The notes: generated by a model not told the origin, from the letters alone. Counted from the stretch's first letter, positions 37,956 to 54,737 are shown. The stretch: 64,000 nucleotides of DNA from Stemphylium vesicarium (GCA_004380135.1 QXCR01000001.1:124001-188000); one strand, 5' to 3'. A program made the numbers and translations.

Positions 37956-40261
37956 ATGGCTTCCAATCCTACCTCGACTGCTCCGGTCAAGCGGGCCTGC
38001 GATAGGTACGTATCGTCGGTACACACCCTCATGCTTCTATACTTACATTGTCAACCCGTAGTTGTCACCGAAGAAAGGTTAAGTGCATCGGTGAAGGCAC
38101 GGCTCCATGCAAGAACTGCGTCTCCGCTGGCCTTGCATGCACGTACAATGCGATCCCACAAAAGAAAGGTCCAAAGGGCAGCCGCGCCAAAGTCCTCTCT
38201 GAACTCCGCGAAACTCAACGCAACGCCCAGCTTGCTGCTGGATTCCCAACCGATCTCGGCTTCGATGGACGCTCACTCCCCTCGACCTTTGCGCGCACCC
38301 AAGGCCTTTTACCTCCCGCTCTTGTTGAGAGCTGCATAGAATATTTCTTCAGCCATGTCTACCCTTCGGAGCCGGTCTTGCATCGCCAACGGGCGCAGGA
38401 AGCAGCCGTTGGTATGGACCGCTCCACAGAAGCATACTGCATGATTGTTGCACTATGCGCATATGTCATGATTCAGGCCAACCATAAACCACCCGTCAGC
38501 GTGCTACCTCGACCCGAAATGGCCCATATGTCAAACGTCGGCATTGGTCATGTACTTCTAGAAGAGTCGGTCCGTGTTCGACAAGGCTACGACCATCGAG
38601 AGAACCCCTCCCACATGAGCGTACTCACCTCGTGGTTCTACAGCGGATGCTACTTTGGACTCGCGCGGGAGAACACAGCCTGGACTTATCTTCGGGAAGC
38701 TACCACCCAAGCGCAATTGCTGGGTATGCACGATGAAGAGACATACAAACATGACCCTCTGGATGTATCCCGCAAGCGAGTGCTATACTGGGTCCTTTTT
38801 ATTGCCGAACGGTGAGTACACAGGCGTTAGACTGATGCGCATCGCTCATACTAAGTGTTCTCAGGACTTACGCTCTACACAAACACCGCCCGATTACCCT
38901 ATACCCAACCATACATCCTCCTTCATTAGACGAAGTCCCTTCTGATCGGCCCATTGCCGTTGGACTCGAGCTCATGATCAACATGTTCAAGATCATTGAC
39001 GACACTTTTATCAATCTCTGGAATCGGGTGCATAACACGCACGTAAGCGCTGCGTGGATCACACAAGTTCAAACGCAGCTCTCAGAAGCCGTACCAGCGT
39101 ATTTCGAATGCACCGAAGCCCAGGAAGTCCAAATTCGGATAACCCAGCAATGGCTACGATCTCAAACCTGGCAACTAAGTGTCTGCCAAGGTCTAGTGAG
39201 CAGCGTCTCCAACGACATCCCGCTCACATTCAAATATCCAATTGAGATTGCCAGAGACCTCCTCACAATCTCGCATCAGTTTTCACAACAAGCGCTAGAA
39301 GTACACGGCGTAGGTCTAGTGAGTATATTCTTTTTTTTTATGCATCCTTCCATTCTCGATTTTTGGGGTTCGTCCCCGCTCCAGCCCCTCCATCTCTTGC
39401 AGCGATCCCTGTCATATTTCGATCTTACTAGGGCCCCGCTAGGCAACGTCTATCTCTGACGTCTACGCCCTGACTAGCGTAGCCTCCCTAGTCGTCCCTG
39501 CACATCCAACCCCTGCGACATTTTACCATATCTGTCAGGTCAGACATTAGCTAACACCACTGCAGATCGAGAAATTATTCGACATAGCCTGCTGTCTGAC
39601 TGACGTGGTGGCTTGCACATCATTCTCTCCGGACGCCTTTGCCTTGGGTCCCCGCGATTATGTGTCTCGATTTTTGACCCTCATATCAACACTCAGAGGA
39701 GGACAGTCTAGATACCTTCCCCTTCTACTGGCCAAACTTTCCGAAGTCTTACCCAACCTGCCGCTTCCCCGATCACTCAACCTCCCCCAGACGGTTCCCG
39801 CATCGACCCTCGGCCTTAATACTACTGGCTCGGGGACGCTTCCCTCTAATGTCACCGAGGACTTTTCGGCAAGCCCCGCCTCATCTTCACCCTCGTATCA
39901 TTCCAATGACCTGATTCGTCGGCTCGCCGCCCAAACTGGTGCCCAACTCCCCTTCAACACGACTCAGCAACCTATGATCCCGGCTCCCACCACCCACGTC
40001 GGCGATCTGTCACTCTACGACTCCTCACACAGCACGTCGCATTCATCGAGCACTGCCAACAGAAGCAACTCAACGACACCCGGTCCTTACGAAGCGCCCA
40101 TGTCACAATCGCGGTCGCAGATAGTAGGACATCCCACCATGCAGATTCCCACGTCGCATAGCCACATGCAAAACCATCACATGGGCGTAAACGCGACGGC
40201 ATACGATCCCAGATTTTCTATTCAGAACTACCCTGTCGATCCCATGATGTACAAACAATAG
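37956..40261 (+). CDS. Zn2Cys6 transcription factor with fungal-specific middle homology region
   Basis: Four exons (37956-38005, 38062-38811, 38865-39318, 39566-40261) encode 649 residues. The binuclear zinc cluster spans residues 15-43 with spacing C-X2-C-X6-C-X7-C-X2-C-X6-C, and intron 1 interrupts it after ACD. A basic linker QKKGPKGSRAKVLSELRETQ follows, of the kind seen in several sugar-utilisation regulators. The middle homology region covers about 100-400, including SWFYSGCYFGLARENTAWTYLREA. The C-terminus is Ser/Thr/Asn/Gln/His-rich and probably activating. Intron 3 (39319-39565) is unusually long for this locus at 247 nt, and an unrecognised small exon inside it is possible. The linker hints at carbohydrate regulation, but the target is unknown. 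Confidence 0.92.
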
Positions 40262-43200
40262 ATTTTGGACATCAGCAGCAGAGCTTGAACTACATCGCAG
40301 AAATTTTCCTAGTCCAGATTACGGGCCGATTTATATTTGGTAGCAGGGTATAGCTTTCGCCCATTCAATTTTGTGTTCAGATTTCAAACGGAGACCACCC
40401 CCAGAAATATCGAGTGACTAAAGCCTCAAAGAGAGCACGTGGAATATGGACGAAGTTCGAGAGACCTGTCAAAGACACCAAATGCGTCACCTGCTAGGGT
40501 CCAGTATTCGAATTCCGCGATTCATGGCTGTCACCTTCACGCCAACGAACGATAATCTTCCGGTAGTTCCTCCGATAGAAAGGATCATACCGTGTCATCG
40601 CACGTGCGTTATATGAGCTTGTTCGAGGCGCTAAGGCTGCACCTGGTTATTCGAGGCGGACACCATGCGTCCCATGGGTAAATCGCTGTGCCGGAATGCC
40701 TCTTCAAGATGGCGTAGCAAGGGCAATCCATGCGGCAGATTACCGCATCCATGGCACGGTCACCACTCTCGATCTTGAAGATTACGAAACCATGGTCATG
40801 ATGCAAGCACTGCGTGCTTGGGAATCTTGGGGCCAACATGGTTGATGGTCGGAACGAGACGGTTGAGCCTTATGATCCCGGTCTGACACTGCATGGTCGT
40901 AATACTGTGCGGCTGTGTAGCTTCCGCGCTCTCCGCAAAAATGCGTGGTCACGGCGATCCCGGTACATATCTATTGCGAGTACGAGCTCGGAGGATGCCG
41001 AAGTAGAGGCAAATATCACCAAGTAGGAAATCCGAAGCACTAAGTTGAATATGAGAAAGATAGTCCAAGCATACCCAGCAGGTGTACACGCGTTCAAATA
41101 TTTACAAGACTCATCACATGTGCATGATGATTACGAGCTGGCGAGACATGACAGGCATGGTGAAGCAACGACACAAGGCATACTAACACGTGAGCTAACG
41201 CCAAACCCGCCTATGATGCCCAAGTCACGAAACACGTTGTAATGCCACGCGCCTGTCCAAGCTGCAACATTTCACTGACTCGTGTCCATTGGGCTTCAAC
41301 AGGGCTGTCAGTACTCCTCCCCCCTCCCCCCTAGGCACCAATCACACGGTTCACGTTGGAAAGTGTCTCAAGCTTTATCTCTGGGGTCGGCCCGTCTTAA
41401 CGTCGGAGCGTTTTTTTAGGAAGATTCGCAAAAGTTTCCCCCGAGGGATCACTGACAGGCGGGGCCTGGGGTGGTAGGGGACCTTGTCGCGGTTCCGGCG
41501 TTGGAGGCGTGATGGGGACCCTGGGGATCATTCACGGGTCAGCCTCGTGGAAGGGCTTGGTATTCTAGATGCTATCGATTGGGTCAGCATTTTGGCAAGT
41601 AACTGCCGCAGAAAAAGAGAGTTTAGTTCGCGATTCTCAAGATTCTTGGCATGGGAAATACATGATGAAGCAAGCAAGTACCCAGAAATAGGCCGCGTAC
41701 ACTCATCAAGATTCATTAGGTTTGGTCATTTTCCGGTGGCATATTGCAATCCAGGAGTAGAGACAGACAAGACAAGAGACACGGTCGTGCGATTTGTCGT
41801 ACGTTCTGGTCTTGTCCAATGTTAGAGTACCAAACGTTGACGCAGCCGGCGGCACGCACGAACCTCTTCTGAGACAGCTATCCTCGCCGTTGAAGCATTA
41901 GCATAGCTCAGACCAGGCGCAATTCCACGTTGCGTAGCTAGCTGCCTTGCTAGCGGTCACCACTCTCAACGCTCGACCACGTGCTTCGACCAACTTTCCA
42001 AACTCTGTTCCGCTGTTCTCCATGTAGCAAAGTGGCGAATATACTGCGCTCATGCCATGCCAAATCGCGGTTCCTTCCAGCTCATCATCTGTCCATGCTC
42101 TGGTACATCGGACCGACTCCACACACGACGCTATGTTTCGCACTCCGCCGGCAAGCTTCTGCCGGAGAGACCGAGTGCTCAGGAACCGATCGCCGAGGGC
42201 TCAAAATAGGGCTTCTTTTCCTATCCTTGAAGCACTTGAACATGTCAAAAGGTCTTGGCTCGTCTCGAGTCGTGGTGGCTGGCGGGATTGCGCATGCTCT
42301 CACACGACAAATTCGCGCTAAGTCGACAACGGCTTGGCGTGGCTGAGTGAAATTCATAACGTAATTTGATTGGTGGGCCACACTGCCGCACACTCGTGTT
42401 CGCTCTGAGCGCGCATTACGCATGCACCTCGAGCGGCCTGTATACCTCCAGCCCCGGACGCTCCTATTGGCAAGGTTTGACTTGCACAACTTGTTGCTTC
42501 CTTTTCATAATAGCATCACGCGGCTCGTGGTAGGCGCTAACATGGAGAAGATGCCAAGCAACCTTGGAAAGCTGCAGTGCAGGTGAATCGAGCAACACAT
42601 TCAATTGCCGGGACGGCCTCAATATCATTCCGTTCCGTTTGTATCTTTCGATCGCGCTGTCCCTTTTCCTTTGCTCTTTTCGAATACGCGTTGCTAGCAA
42701 TCGAGACAGCCTTGAAAGTGAGGGCCTTCGGCGTGTCCGCGTCGTACATTCTACCATCCCACGCATCCTCCTTTTCGGGTAAAGTTGTTGCCGAGGATTT
42801 ATTCTTCTTTTTCCACTGCTACTGCAAGCAATTGTGCGTCCGCAGCCTACATCACATCGGCCTGCATATCGCCTTCCTTCGCGGCACCATCGTGGCTGAA
42901 CGTGCGTACAGCGTTACACTCTTTGACCACGGACATGCGCGATGCGTGAGGCTGCACTTGGTGAACCATCCAGCGTTGCAGTTCAACATGTGGTACCGGT
43001 TTCGCTGCAATGGTGTATCTACTATGACGACATTCGCATTCCAGACCAAGCCATAAGGACAATGGAACCTCCCCACCGATCGGTTCCTCTCAAAAGCGGC
43101 AGGCGGCCGCTCACAATTGTCGAGAAAGGATCAACTGCGCAGCATGCTGGAACTGCAGGAGCCATCGAGGCTTCGTGATCAGCGCAAGGCAGCGCATGTC

Positions 43201-45686
43201 TTGTGCGCCGGGCTTTGGCCCCGACTCCAATGACTAGGCGTGGACACAGCCATTGATCTTGGGCTGTAGTACCAACGTTCGCTTGCTTCCGCCGTAACAT
43301 CCTCGCCATGCTCTAGAGCGTTGATCTCCAGCCATTGTGCAACTCCATATGAACTACTTTATCACAAACAGGTCCTCTAGCATCGGGTAAGCGGGTGCGC
43401 TTGGTCCTCGTCCAAGGTTCTATCGTCGGTAGAGACTGGTAATCCTTCATGTTGCAAGATTCATGCGCTGAGCCGGATCACTTCCAAGCGATGGTGGCGC
43501 GGGAAACATTAGTTTCGCTGATCGGTCTGGCGCTATACTCATAGCGTCTGATTACTATCCATCTGCTCGACTTTTGTAAGCAACGTAGCAGGCAGGCGCG
43601 CTTGATATCTTGACCTGAACGCCTCATTTGGAGCGTACGGTAAGCATCGTGTTGATCGTGGACTGACTTTCGCTTAGCATTTGTAGATTGATCCCGGGAC
43701 TTCAGTGCGGTAGTAGGAAGTGTAAGTCACTACAACGCATCTCCGTGTGATGTCTTTACTTTTGGCGGAACCCGAATTCCGTCGGTTTTCATGCGGGAAT
43801 AGTCCCACTGTTACCTTCTGGTATGCGAGTTTAGATGAGCGGAGCGCCACATCCACTACACCATGTTGTCGATCGCGTCTGCGTTATGTATGAAAGACTG
43901 TACACATCGGTAAGGCCACTGTAGTGCAACTCCAGAAAACAATTGGCAGACCTCTACATGATATTAATTTCCTCAACACGTCGTTTCGTGCAATCAGGCG
44001 CATTCGACCTACACCTCAAACGGGACACGTTATCCCGGCATTCTACCAGCAGAGTGGCTAAGAGCGGGAACTTGCAGACGGACTCTCGGCATTGAGTAAA
44101 AACCATGTACAATTTCTTGCGTCAAGGTCCGCATTACTCGCTTTTCTCCAGCCCGTGTGTCACACGGCTCAACCGGCTATAACCCGCTTCGCCTAGACGG
44201 CTCGGATATTTAACTAGATGGAGTAAATCAATTTCATCGCCTACAGATAACGCTGGCACCACGTATTCTCGTCTATGTGGGTGTTCGGGGGACTAAACTC
44301 CATGTTGATATCGGCGACGTGCATCAATGTGTGTAATCTTTTGAGGTTGTACGGGAATAAGCCAAAATCATACATGGGACTTGGGTAGTCATGTCTTTTT
44401 CCACAGATGCGTGAGATGGAAGCAAGATCATATGTGAAAGGTGAAATACAATGATAACCGAGCGGGTGACCTTGTTACGTCGAGGTACAAATTTCTAGGT
44501 ATCGTGCTTCTACGAGGGAATTGAGCAACACAATCAATCAGAGGTGTGAGGCAATACAGGATACAATCTAATCAAAGAAATGCACATGTAACTATGTTTG
44601 TTGTAAGTACGAAAGGGTTTGGTCCAAAGTTGCATGCGCGAATATTGCATCCACTCCAGGTCTAAACACCGACAGGAAGCGACGCAGCATAGTCTTAAAA
44701 AGTGGGAAATAAGCAGCAGTTGCCCATGAAACTACAGTGCAATAGACATTACTTACCGAATCGGAAGACTATAGATCAACAAACAAGTGACGCTCTCGTA
44801 GTATCACACAACGCTATGACAGCCTACCTTTGCAAATGCCTCTTCTGCGCGTTTATTCACACTTGTTATTATCTCAGAAACACAATCTGCTATAATCAGC
44901 ACTCTAAGAAAACCGAGCAGGTAAGCTCTAGACGAACGTAATACTGCACATCATATTTGATCGTATGTCGTGTCCGCAAAATCTAGTCCCCACATACATC
45001 TCATAGCATACTATAATCGTAATAACGCTCCCTTACAAAAAATAACCCACACTACAAACAACGGAAGGTGTAGTGGGGAAATGGAACACAGCTCATTACT
45101 TACCAAGCAAAAGTAAATGTAAGCTTCCTATCTTACGCGTCTGCGTCTACGTCTCTTGTTTTCTGACAAGTTGATATGACAAACAGACGTTCTCACCTGT
45201 TTAGTAACCTTCTATAATGTAAATTCTCTTAACACGTACTTCCTGCTCTAGCCTTTTTTCCACCCTAAACCTTATGATAGTCCTGTATACCACCAAGTTT
45301 ATTTCCACCGCTTTTTATCACTAACGTAACTTTGTTACATTTTACACCCATTGAATCCGAAGGTAAGATTGATTCGACATTCGTCTCAGGTTTTCACCTT
45401 TTGAACAAGATGTGATAAAATCCGCGCTGCTTGTAGTCGAGAGCACAACTTTTTTCTTTTTCTTCGTCCTCATGTCTGATCTACGCACAACTTCAGGTCT
45501 GGTGATTTGAATGATGTAAACACTAGCCCTGGCAATGTAAACTCTCTACAATAACCACACTTACTAGAGATCGGAGATAACACTATATCTTCGTTACCCT
45601 TTTCTCCTTTATCATCTCCTGGGATGGAGAAGCGAAATAGAAGACAGGACATCACACACAAGGCCACTCTTCCTTCCCAGCAACAC
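40262..45686. other. Gene-poor 5.4-kb region, increasingly AT-rich towards the transposon
   Basis: No gene is supported. 40.3-43.2 kb has mixed composition with ORFs overlapping on both strands. 43.9-45.6 kb is visibly richer in A/T, with TA-rich strings, and contains only tiny ORFs. A CCCCCCTCCCCCCT stretch near 41321 has two stress-element-like CCCCT cores but no obvious target gene. The AT-rich part may be degraded repeat DNA; I could not find terminal repeats in it. Confidence 0.45.
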
Positions 45687-45688
45687 TA
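45687..45688. repeat. Target-site duplication TA, left copy
   Basis: A TA dinucleotide directly abuts the left inverted repeat, matching TA at 47488-47489 on the right, as expected for Tc1/mariner-pogo insertion. Confidence 0.85.
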
Positions 45689-45724
45689 ACGTGTTCCACC
45701 ACCGAGCTGCGCACCCCACCCAAA
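45689..45724. repeat. Left terminal inverted repeat of the pogo/Fot1 element
   Basis: 36 bp beginning ACGTGTTCCACCACCGAGCT, perfectly complementary to 47452-47487. Similarity extends about 5 bp further with two C/T differences. Confidence 0.95.
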
Positions 45725-45753
45725 CGCGCTGCGCGCGTCTCATCTCATCTATC

Positions 45754-47379
45754 ATGATGCCACACAAGCAGCCCCTACAGCTATCAAAGGAAGGCTGAAT
45801 AAGTCTTGCTATTGCCTCCTTTCAGAATAATCCATATCAAGCAAAGCGCACGCTTGCGGCAGCCTTTGGTGTGCCAGAATCAACTCTACGGACGCGCCTA
45901 CGAGGTATCCTCCCTCGGCATGAGACAACGCTAGTCAACGTAAAGATGAGTCCTATTGAGGAGCAGTCTCTCGTACAGTGGATCCTTGACCTTGATCGAC
46001 GTGGATTTCCTCCTCAAATCATTGAAGTACGACGAATGGCAGACGTTCTACTCGCTGCGCGCGGCCAAGATCCTCCTCCCCAACGCGTTGGCAAGAACTG
46101 GGTATCACGATTTGTCCAGCGCCAGTCAGAGCTTCAGACAAAGTGGAATAGGAAATTCCGCCCACAAAGGGCACGCTGTGAAGATCCTGTTAGGATTAGA
46201 GCCTGGTTCACGCTGGTGCGGAACACGCGCGCGGCGTACGGGATCGTTGATCAAGACGTGTTCAACTTTGATGAGACTGGCTCCATGATGGGTGTCGCAT
46301 CTACGTCAAAAGTGGTCACCAGCTCTGATACAGTTGGTCGTGCTACTGTCGTTCAGCCAGGCAATCGTGAGTGGGTAACGACGATTGAGTGTGTGAACGC
46401 GTCTGGCTGGTGTATCCCACCCTTCGTGATCCTCTCTGGCAAGCCCCACCAGGCCAGCTGGTATCAAGACCTCCCACCTGACTGGGCTGTCGCAGTAAGT
46501 GACAATGGCTGGACCAACGATGGACTAGGCGTTGAGTGGATCAAACACTTCCACCAACATACAGAGTCTCAGTCATCAGGAGCGTATAGACTACTTATCC
46601 TTGACGGGCACATTAGCCACGCTACGCCAGAGTTTGATCAATCCTGTAAGAAGAACAAGATCATCACTCTCTGCATGCCACCTCACACCTCTCACCTCCT
46701 CCAGCCTCTTGATGTAGGCTGCTTCTCTCCTCTCAAGACTGCGTACGGACATGAGGTGTCTGAGCTTGCTCGCCGAGGAGTCTTCCACGTCGATAAACTA
46801 GACTTTCTATGGATATACCTAAGGATCCGGCTAACAGCTCTGTCTAATCAGAACATTAAGGCTGGATTTCAAGCGACTGGTCTTATCCCACACAGTCCAG
46901 AACTTGTCTTAGAGTCTCTTACTATCGTCAGAACGCCGTCTCCTCTACAGACAATCGTTAACAGAGAAGCCCCGTGGACAACTGAAACTCCACGTACAAC
47001 AGAGCAGCTACAACAACAGGCGCGACTCGTACGTGACTTGCTTCGTAGCCAGTCCCAGAGTCCTACCAGCCGTGCGGTCAGCCAGCTCGTGAAGGGCTGT
47101 CAGCTTGCGATGCAATCAGCAACAATCCTTGCTGAAGAGAATGTGAAGCTACGTGCGTCAAGTCAACGCCAGCGACAGAAAAGTCAACAGCGTAGACAGT
47201 ATATAGCTCAAGGAGGCGTCCTCCAGGCTCGAGAAGGTCGTGCGCTGGTTATAGAGGCTGAAAGGGGTGTCCATGTGGGTGACCAAGGAGAGACAGCTCA
47301 CGCACGAATAAGAGCACCACCAACATGCAGCAAATGCCACGTACAAGGCCACAACAGTACTCAGTGTAGATCTATCTAA
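45754..47379 (+). pseudogene. pogo/Fot1-type transposase interrupted by one in-frame TGA
   Basis: The frame begins ATGATG at 45754 and reads an N-terminal start typical of the group (PHKQPLQLSKEG). It meets TGA at 45796-45798 and then continues in the same frame for 527 more codons. Codons after the stop read ISLAIASFQNNPYQAKRTLA, the first helix-turn-helix (psq-type), then a CENP-B-like HTH (QSLVQWILDLDRRGFPP). The DDE integrase domain follows: first Asp in NFDETGSMMG, second in LILDGHISH, third in HLLQPLDVGCFSPLK. The C-terminus has a CCHC zinc knuckle, CSKCHVQGHNSTQC. All catalytic residues are present. At the stop, relatives are expected to have Arg, so CGA to TGA is the likely change. 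A protein initiated downstream would lack part of the DNA-binding domain. Confidence 0.9.
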
Positions 47380-47451
47380 TCTATCACATATGAAAACTTC
47401 AGCAAGTTTAATTATGTGGGTGAGGAACTATCGTACGAAGAACCTCGCACA

Positions 47452-47487
47452 TTTGGGTGGGGTGCGCAGCTCGGTGGTGGAACACGT
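47452..47487. repeat. Right terminal inverted repeat of the pogo/Fot1 element
   Basis: Perfect 36-bp inverted copy of the left end, finishing in AACACGT and followed by the TA duplication at 47488-47489. Confidence 0.95.
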
Positions 47488-47489
47488 TA

Positions 47490-48121
47490 ATTCTAGCACC
47501 AATGACATAACATACTGGCCAAACAATAAAGGTGAAAGATGACTGTAACTATGCAAGTCAATCAAGACCTTGATCCAAAGTGCTACGGTAATGATGAGAA
47601 CCAACGCATTGACCGACACGTATTGTATACAGCACGACGACACAGCTAGAAAACAAGCCATAAAGATATAGATCATACGTGTATTAATTTTTTAATAAGC
47701 AGCCACAATGTGTCTATTTCAGCCTGTACCGCACGCCCTTGAAGCGAGTAAAGAAGAAGAGGAGGAGGAGCAAAGCACGTCTTGGAGCAACTCCACACTG
47801 AACTAGTATTGTTCTCTCTCCTCCCTCCCAACAACTCCTGCACCTCAAACCACGCGTTCACCCAATTCTTCCTCGTTTCACGCAATGTCTCGACTCCCCC
47901 CTGCGACTCTTTGTCGTCGAGGAGCGTGGCGCATACTGTGCGGAGTGGCTAGAGCGGCGAGCTCTCCAACTCGGCGCTCAAATGTCTCGTGAATCTTGGT
48001 CGGTATGCGCCTGGTCAACATATCCACTATGGTGGTAAGACGCTACTAGTTGTGCATGGGCGGGTTGAGAGGCTGGTGGAGGATTAGGCGGGATATAGAC
48101 GTCCTGATGCGTGCCTTGCTG
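47490..48121. other. Flank between transposon and PHO85
   Basis: No separate gene. Bases 47978-48121, read on the minus strand, continue the PHO85 frame for 47 codons beyond its TAG, discussed as a finding. Confidence 0.5.
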
Positions 48122-49949
<1,828 letters not shown>

Positions 49950-50914
49950 ATGAACTCCACGATGCACTCATCACCACCCACGTCACCATCGCCTTGCTTA
50001 TCCGCCGAACCACCGCTTAAATCTCCCACCGACACAGCCACAAATGCTTCTCTCCCATCAAGTGCCGGCGCATACGATAACACAAGCACATTACCGGGGA
50101 TTCCAGGATATATGCCCGTTGCCGCGTACCATCGTATACAAAGCCCCATAGAGTCGCGCAGCATATTCGACTTTTTGCTGTTGATTCACCTCGAGAGCAC
50201 TTTGCTTCCTGAGAACATCACACTCTCGACAAGCCCTGTCGAAGCATACCCAGAAGAGAACCCCGTAGAAAGGTCTAGTCATGTAGAAGCGCGATCTGGA
50301 CTCCTTCGCAATAGCGAGACTATACCCCGCGATTTTGGTGCCACGGCATGGAAGAACGCCTAGTACAGTTCACCATCTCATGGAGTCATTGGAGACAGGG
50401 GTGAGCACAACCAGGCCGAGCATGTACCCTACACGATCTCAATAGGTGCGAGTATAGATGAGGACGTTTTGATTTGTGCATTAATGTCAGCGACAGAATT
50501 CGTAGACGAGCTCGTAAGCTGCAACAACGACGCATGGTCGTCAGACAACCACCAGCACTATCCTGACTATTACAACGACGACTATCCAATATGGCAAGGA
50601 AGCACGCATCTCCACCGTTCTTCGAAGATGTCGCCTATATCTGGGACAAGTGTGAGCCAAAGAAACCTACGCCGGTCCATAGTGGAAGCCGGCAGGTAGA
50701 ACAGCAAGTACCCCAGCAAAGTCAACGCGAGCCCGGATTCCCACAACCCGACCGTGAAAACTAGGCCCAGGAAGCTTATACAGACGAGTATGCTGCGGAA
50801 CGTCGGCGAATGCGCAAACGCTTCTTCTTCAGGAGCGCTGGCAGCGTTGCTCGGTTGGGCTACCGTGAGGAGGACATAATGATAGAGAATGATGAAAACT
50901 GGGGGTCAGAGTAG
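49950..50914 (+). CDS. Candidate orphan gene or decaying gene with in-frame stops
   Basis: I recognise no family. One frame is open from ATG 49950 through position 50513 and beyond, interrupted only by TAG at 50361-50363. It reads as plausible protein on both sides (FDFLLLIHLESTLLPENI before, SIGASIDEDVLICALMSATE after). A strong donor GTAAGC at 50514 with a CTGAC branch allows splicing to an AG at 50602, continuing HASPPFFEDVAYIWDKCEPK. A second in-frame TAG at about 50759 precedes AQEAYTDEYAAERRRMRKRF, and the frame ends at TAG 50912-50914. Both internal stops end in AG and could be the 3' ends of introns with lengths divisible by three (for example 50283-50363), but their branch points are weak. 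It is either a four-exon fast-evolving gene or a pseudogene. Confidence 0.35.
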
Positions 50915-51114
50915 AAGAAAGTCGTCCATGTCAAACTTGCCGGTAAGAAACAGATCATGAAGCAACGGATTTGGTGAAGGCTGCCATCAAGTACTTTGCC
51001 CCTGAATGAGGAAGGCGATTAATGCAACTCCATACTGAGACCAAGTCCCTCATTATCGTAATGAAAGATTTGCATTACCACTTATCTTGAATTCTTCATC
51101 TTACCATGGCCAAA

Positions 51115-53256
<2,142 letters not shown>

Positions 53257-54483
53257 TCAGACTAGTAGACCAACACACGTGAGGTACAAACGGTGTGATT
53301 GGTATTTCTTTTACTTCTTCTGCTTTGCCTCCCGCGAGTGGCTGACGAGTCTGGACCGAGAACCGGAACGGTGAATTGTTCCAGAGACGCTACTACAAGA
53401 CGAAAATAAAACTTCCGTCTGCTAACTCCGCTGCGCGGGCGCAGGAATAGTGAAGCTTGGCCCAGATGGTGTTATTTTTTCCTTCCTTCTCTTTGGTTCG
53501 TACTAGAAGTAATCTTTGCTGATGCGGCGGCGTTTTTGGTGTGTGGTGCTGGAGGTAAGCGCAGCCGACGGAATGCCCAGGAGCCCAGAACCCCAAGACG
53601 GTAGAACCTGTGCCAACAGCAAATTGGGCGCGATGAGGCGAAAAAAGGCTTATTCCGCAGCCAGCAGAAGATTTTTCAGATAATGCTACTTTCTCGGGAA
53701 GTTGACTGGAAGATTCATGGGCGAACTCTCGTAGGAAACAAGTAGGTATAATCTTCGTTGATGGTGGGTCGCAACGACGAACCTCGGGAATCTCGCGCGA
53801 TCATTATCACGAGGGACGCTTTCTGCCTGAACAGCCTGAAGAGCTACAAAGGAATCAGCTACCCCACGACCCTCGCTCGACGTCTATTCTGCCTACACAA
53901 CCGTCGCCTCTCCACAACGCATCCGCAAATCCACAAAACCACCGGCCATCGACCCATCACGCGTCGGCACGACCGTGGGGCATCCATCGCTCCGACCATC
54001 CCCAACCCTCTCATACGCGGATAAATGGCCACAACAACCGTAGCGCCTTCTATTGCGGGGGTTAGCTAAGTGACCAAGCCCAGAGTGGTAAGGTAGGGCA
54101 ACGATTGCACATCGTCTGAGCCTAGTCATTCCTTCACCCCAGCTTTGAGAAAAAAGTGGGGAACACCCCGGATTGGTCTTTGGCGGGCCTCCTCTCGCGT
54201 GGAGGAAAAAGAGACAAGTTGAGCCATGCTTGGCGGAAGCCTTGCGCATGCTGAATCTCTCGGTCAACGCCACCAAATACACTGACTGGACGGAAAAAGG
54301 TGCGGACTTGGCGGTTCCAAGACGGACGCTCACTTCCTCCACTAATCCCACTACGAGCTCTCCGCCGAGCCAAGGCATCTGATCATCACGTTTCTGTTTG
54401 AGGACCTGGCGGCGTCTGGCCTAGCACACGCTGATTCGTCGGGAGCGCAACATTTCGTCCATGCCAACATCTAGCCACCGAGT

Positions 54484-54560
54484 CTGGGGATATCGGTTGG
54501 CTGGTTTTGTGGAGTTGGAGGTGACTCGGGTGAGAATCAGTCTGGGGCTCTCGTCTGGGG
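54484..54560. promoter_or_regulatory. Cluster of CreA-type (SYGGRG) sites
   Basis: CTGGGG occurs at 54484-54489, 54542-54547 and 54555-54560, with a fourth copy at 54764-54769; GTGGAG near 54509 also fits the consensus. Closely spaced pairs of such sites mediate carbon catabolite repression in filamentous fungi, and the downstream gene is a sugar transporter. Confidence 0.45.
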
Positions 54561-54737
54561 TTTGTGGGATCTATCCATTGATGGATGGTGGCTTGTTCTC
54601 GTTGCTGTCTCGAGAGAGTGTGCAAGGAATGTGTGCAAAGCCCGCGGCGTTGGGTCAGGTAGTTACCCCGTCTTGAGTAAGGAGCTAGTGTGATGCCGGG
54701 ATAGCGCATGGACCGTAGACCTTACCGCACTGCTGTT

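Larger units (their letters stand above)
45689..47487 (+). mobile_element. DNA transposon, Tc1/mariner superfamily, pogo/Fot1 group
   Basis: A complete 1,799-bp class II element with 36-bp perfect terminal inverted repeats, a TA target-site duplication and one transposase frame. Size, TIR start ACGT, TA duplication and DDE transposase fit the Fot1/Pot-type elements of filamentous fungi. Apart from one nonsense codon the transposase frame is open to the end, so the copy is young or has escaped heavy repeat-induced mutation. Confidence 0.93.

Noticed and set aside
43755..43872. tRNA-like A box (TGGTGTAGTGG, minus strand) with two small hairpins
   Set aside because: The hairpins lack the GGTTCRANTCC T-loop and no anticodon stem forms; a SINE or tRNA relic is possible but unsupported.
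53893..54378. 161-codon minus-strand ORF
   Set aside because: Overlapping frames on both strands, no conserved motif, and located in the promoter region of the sugar transporter.
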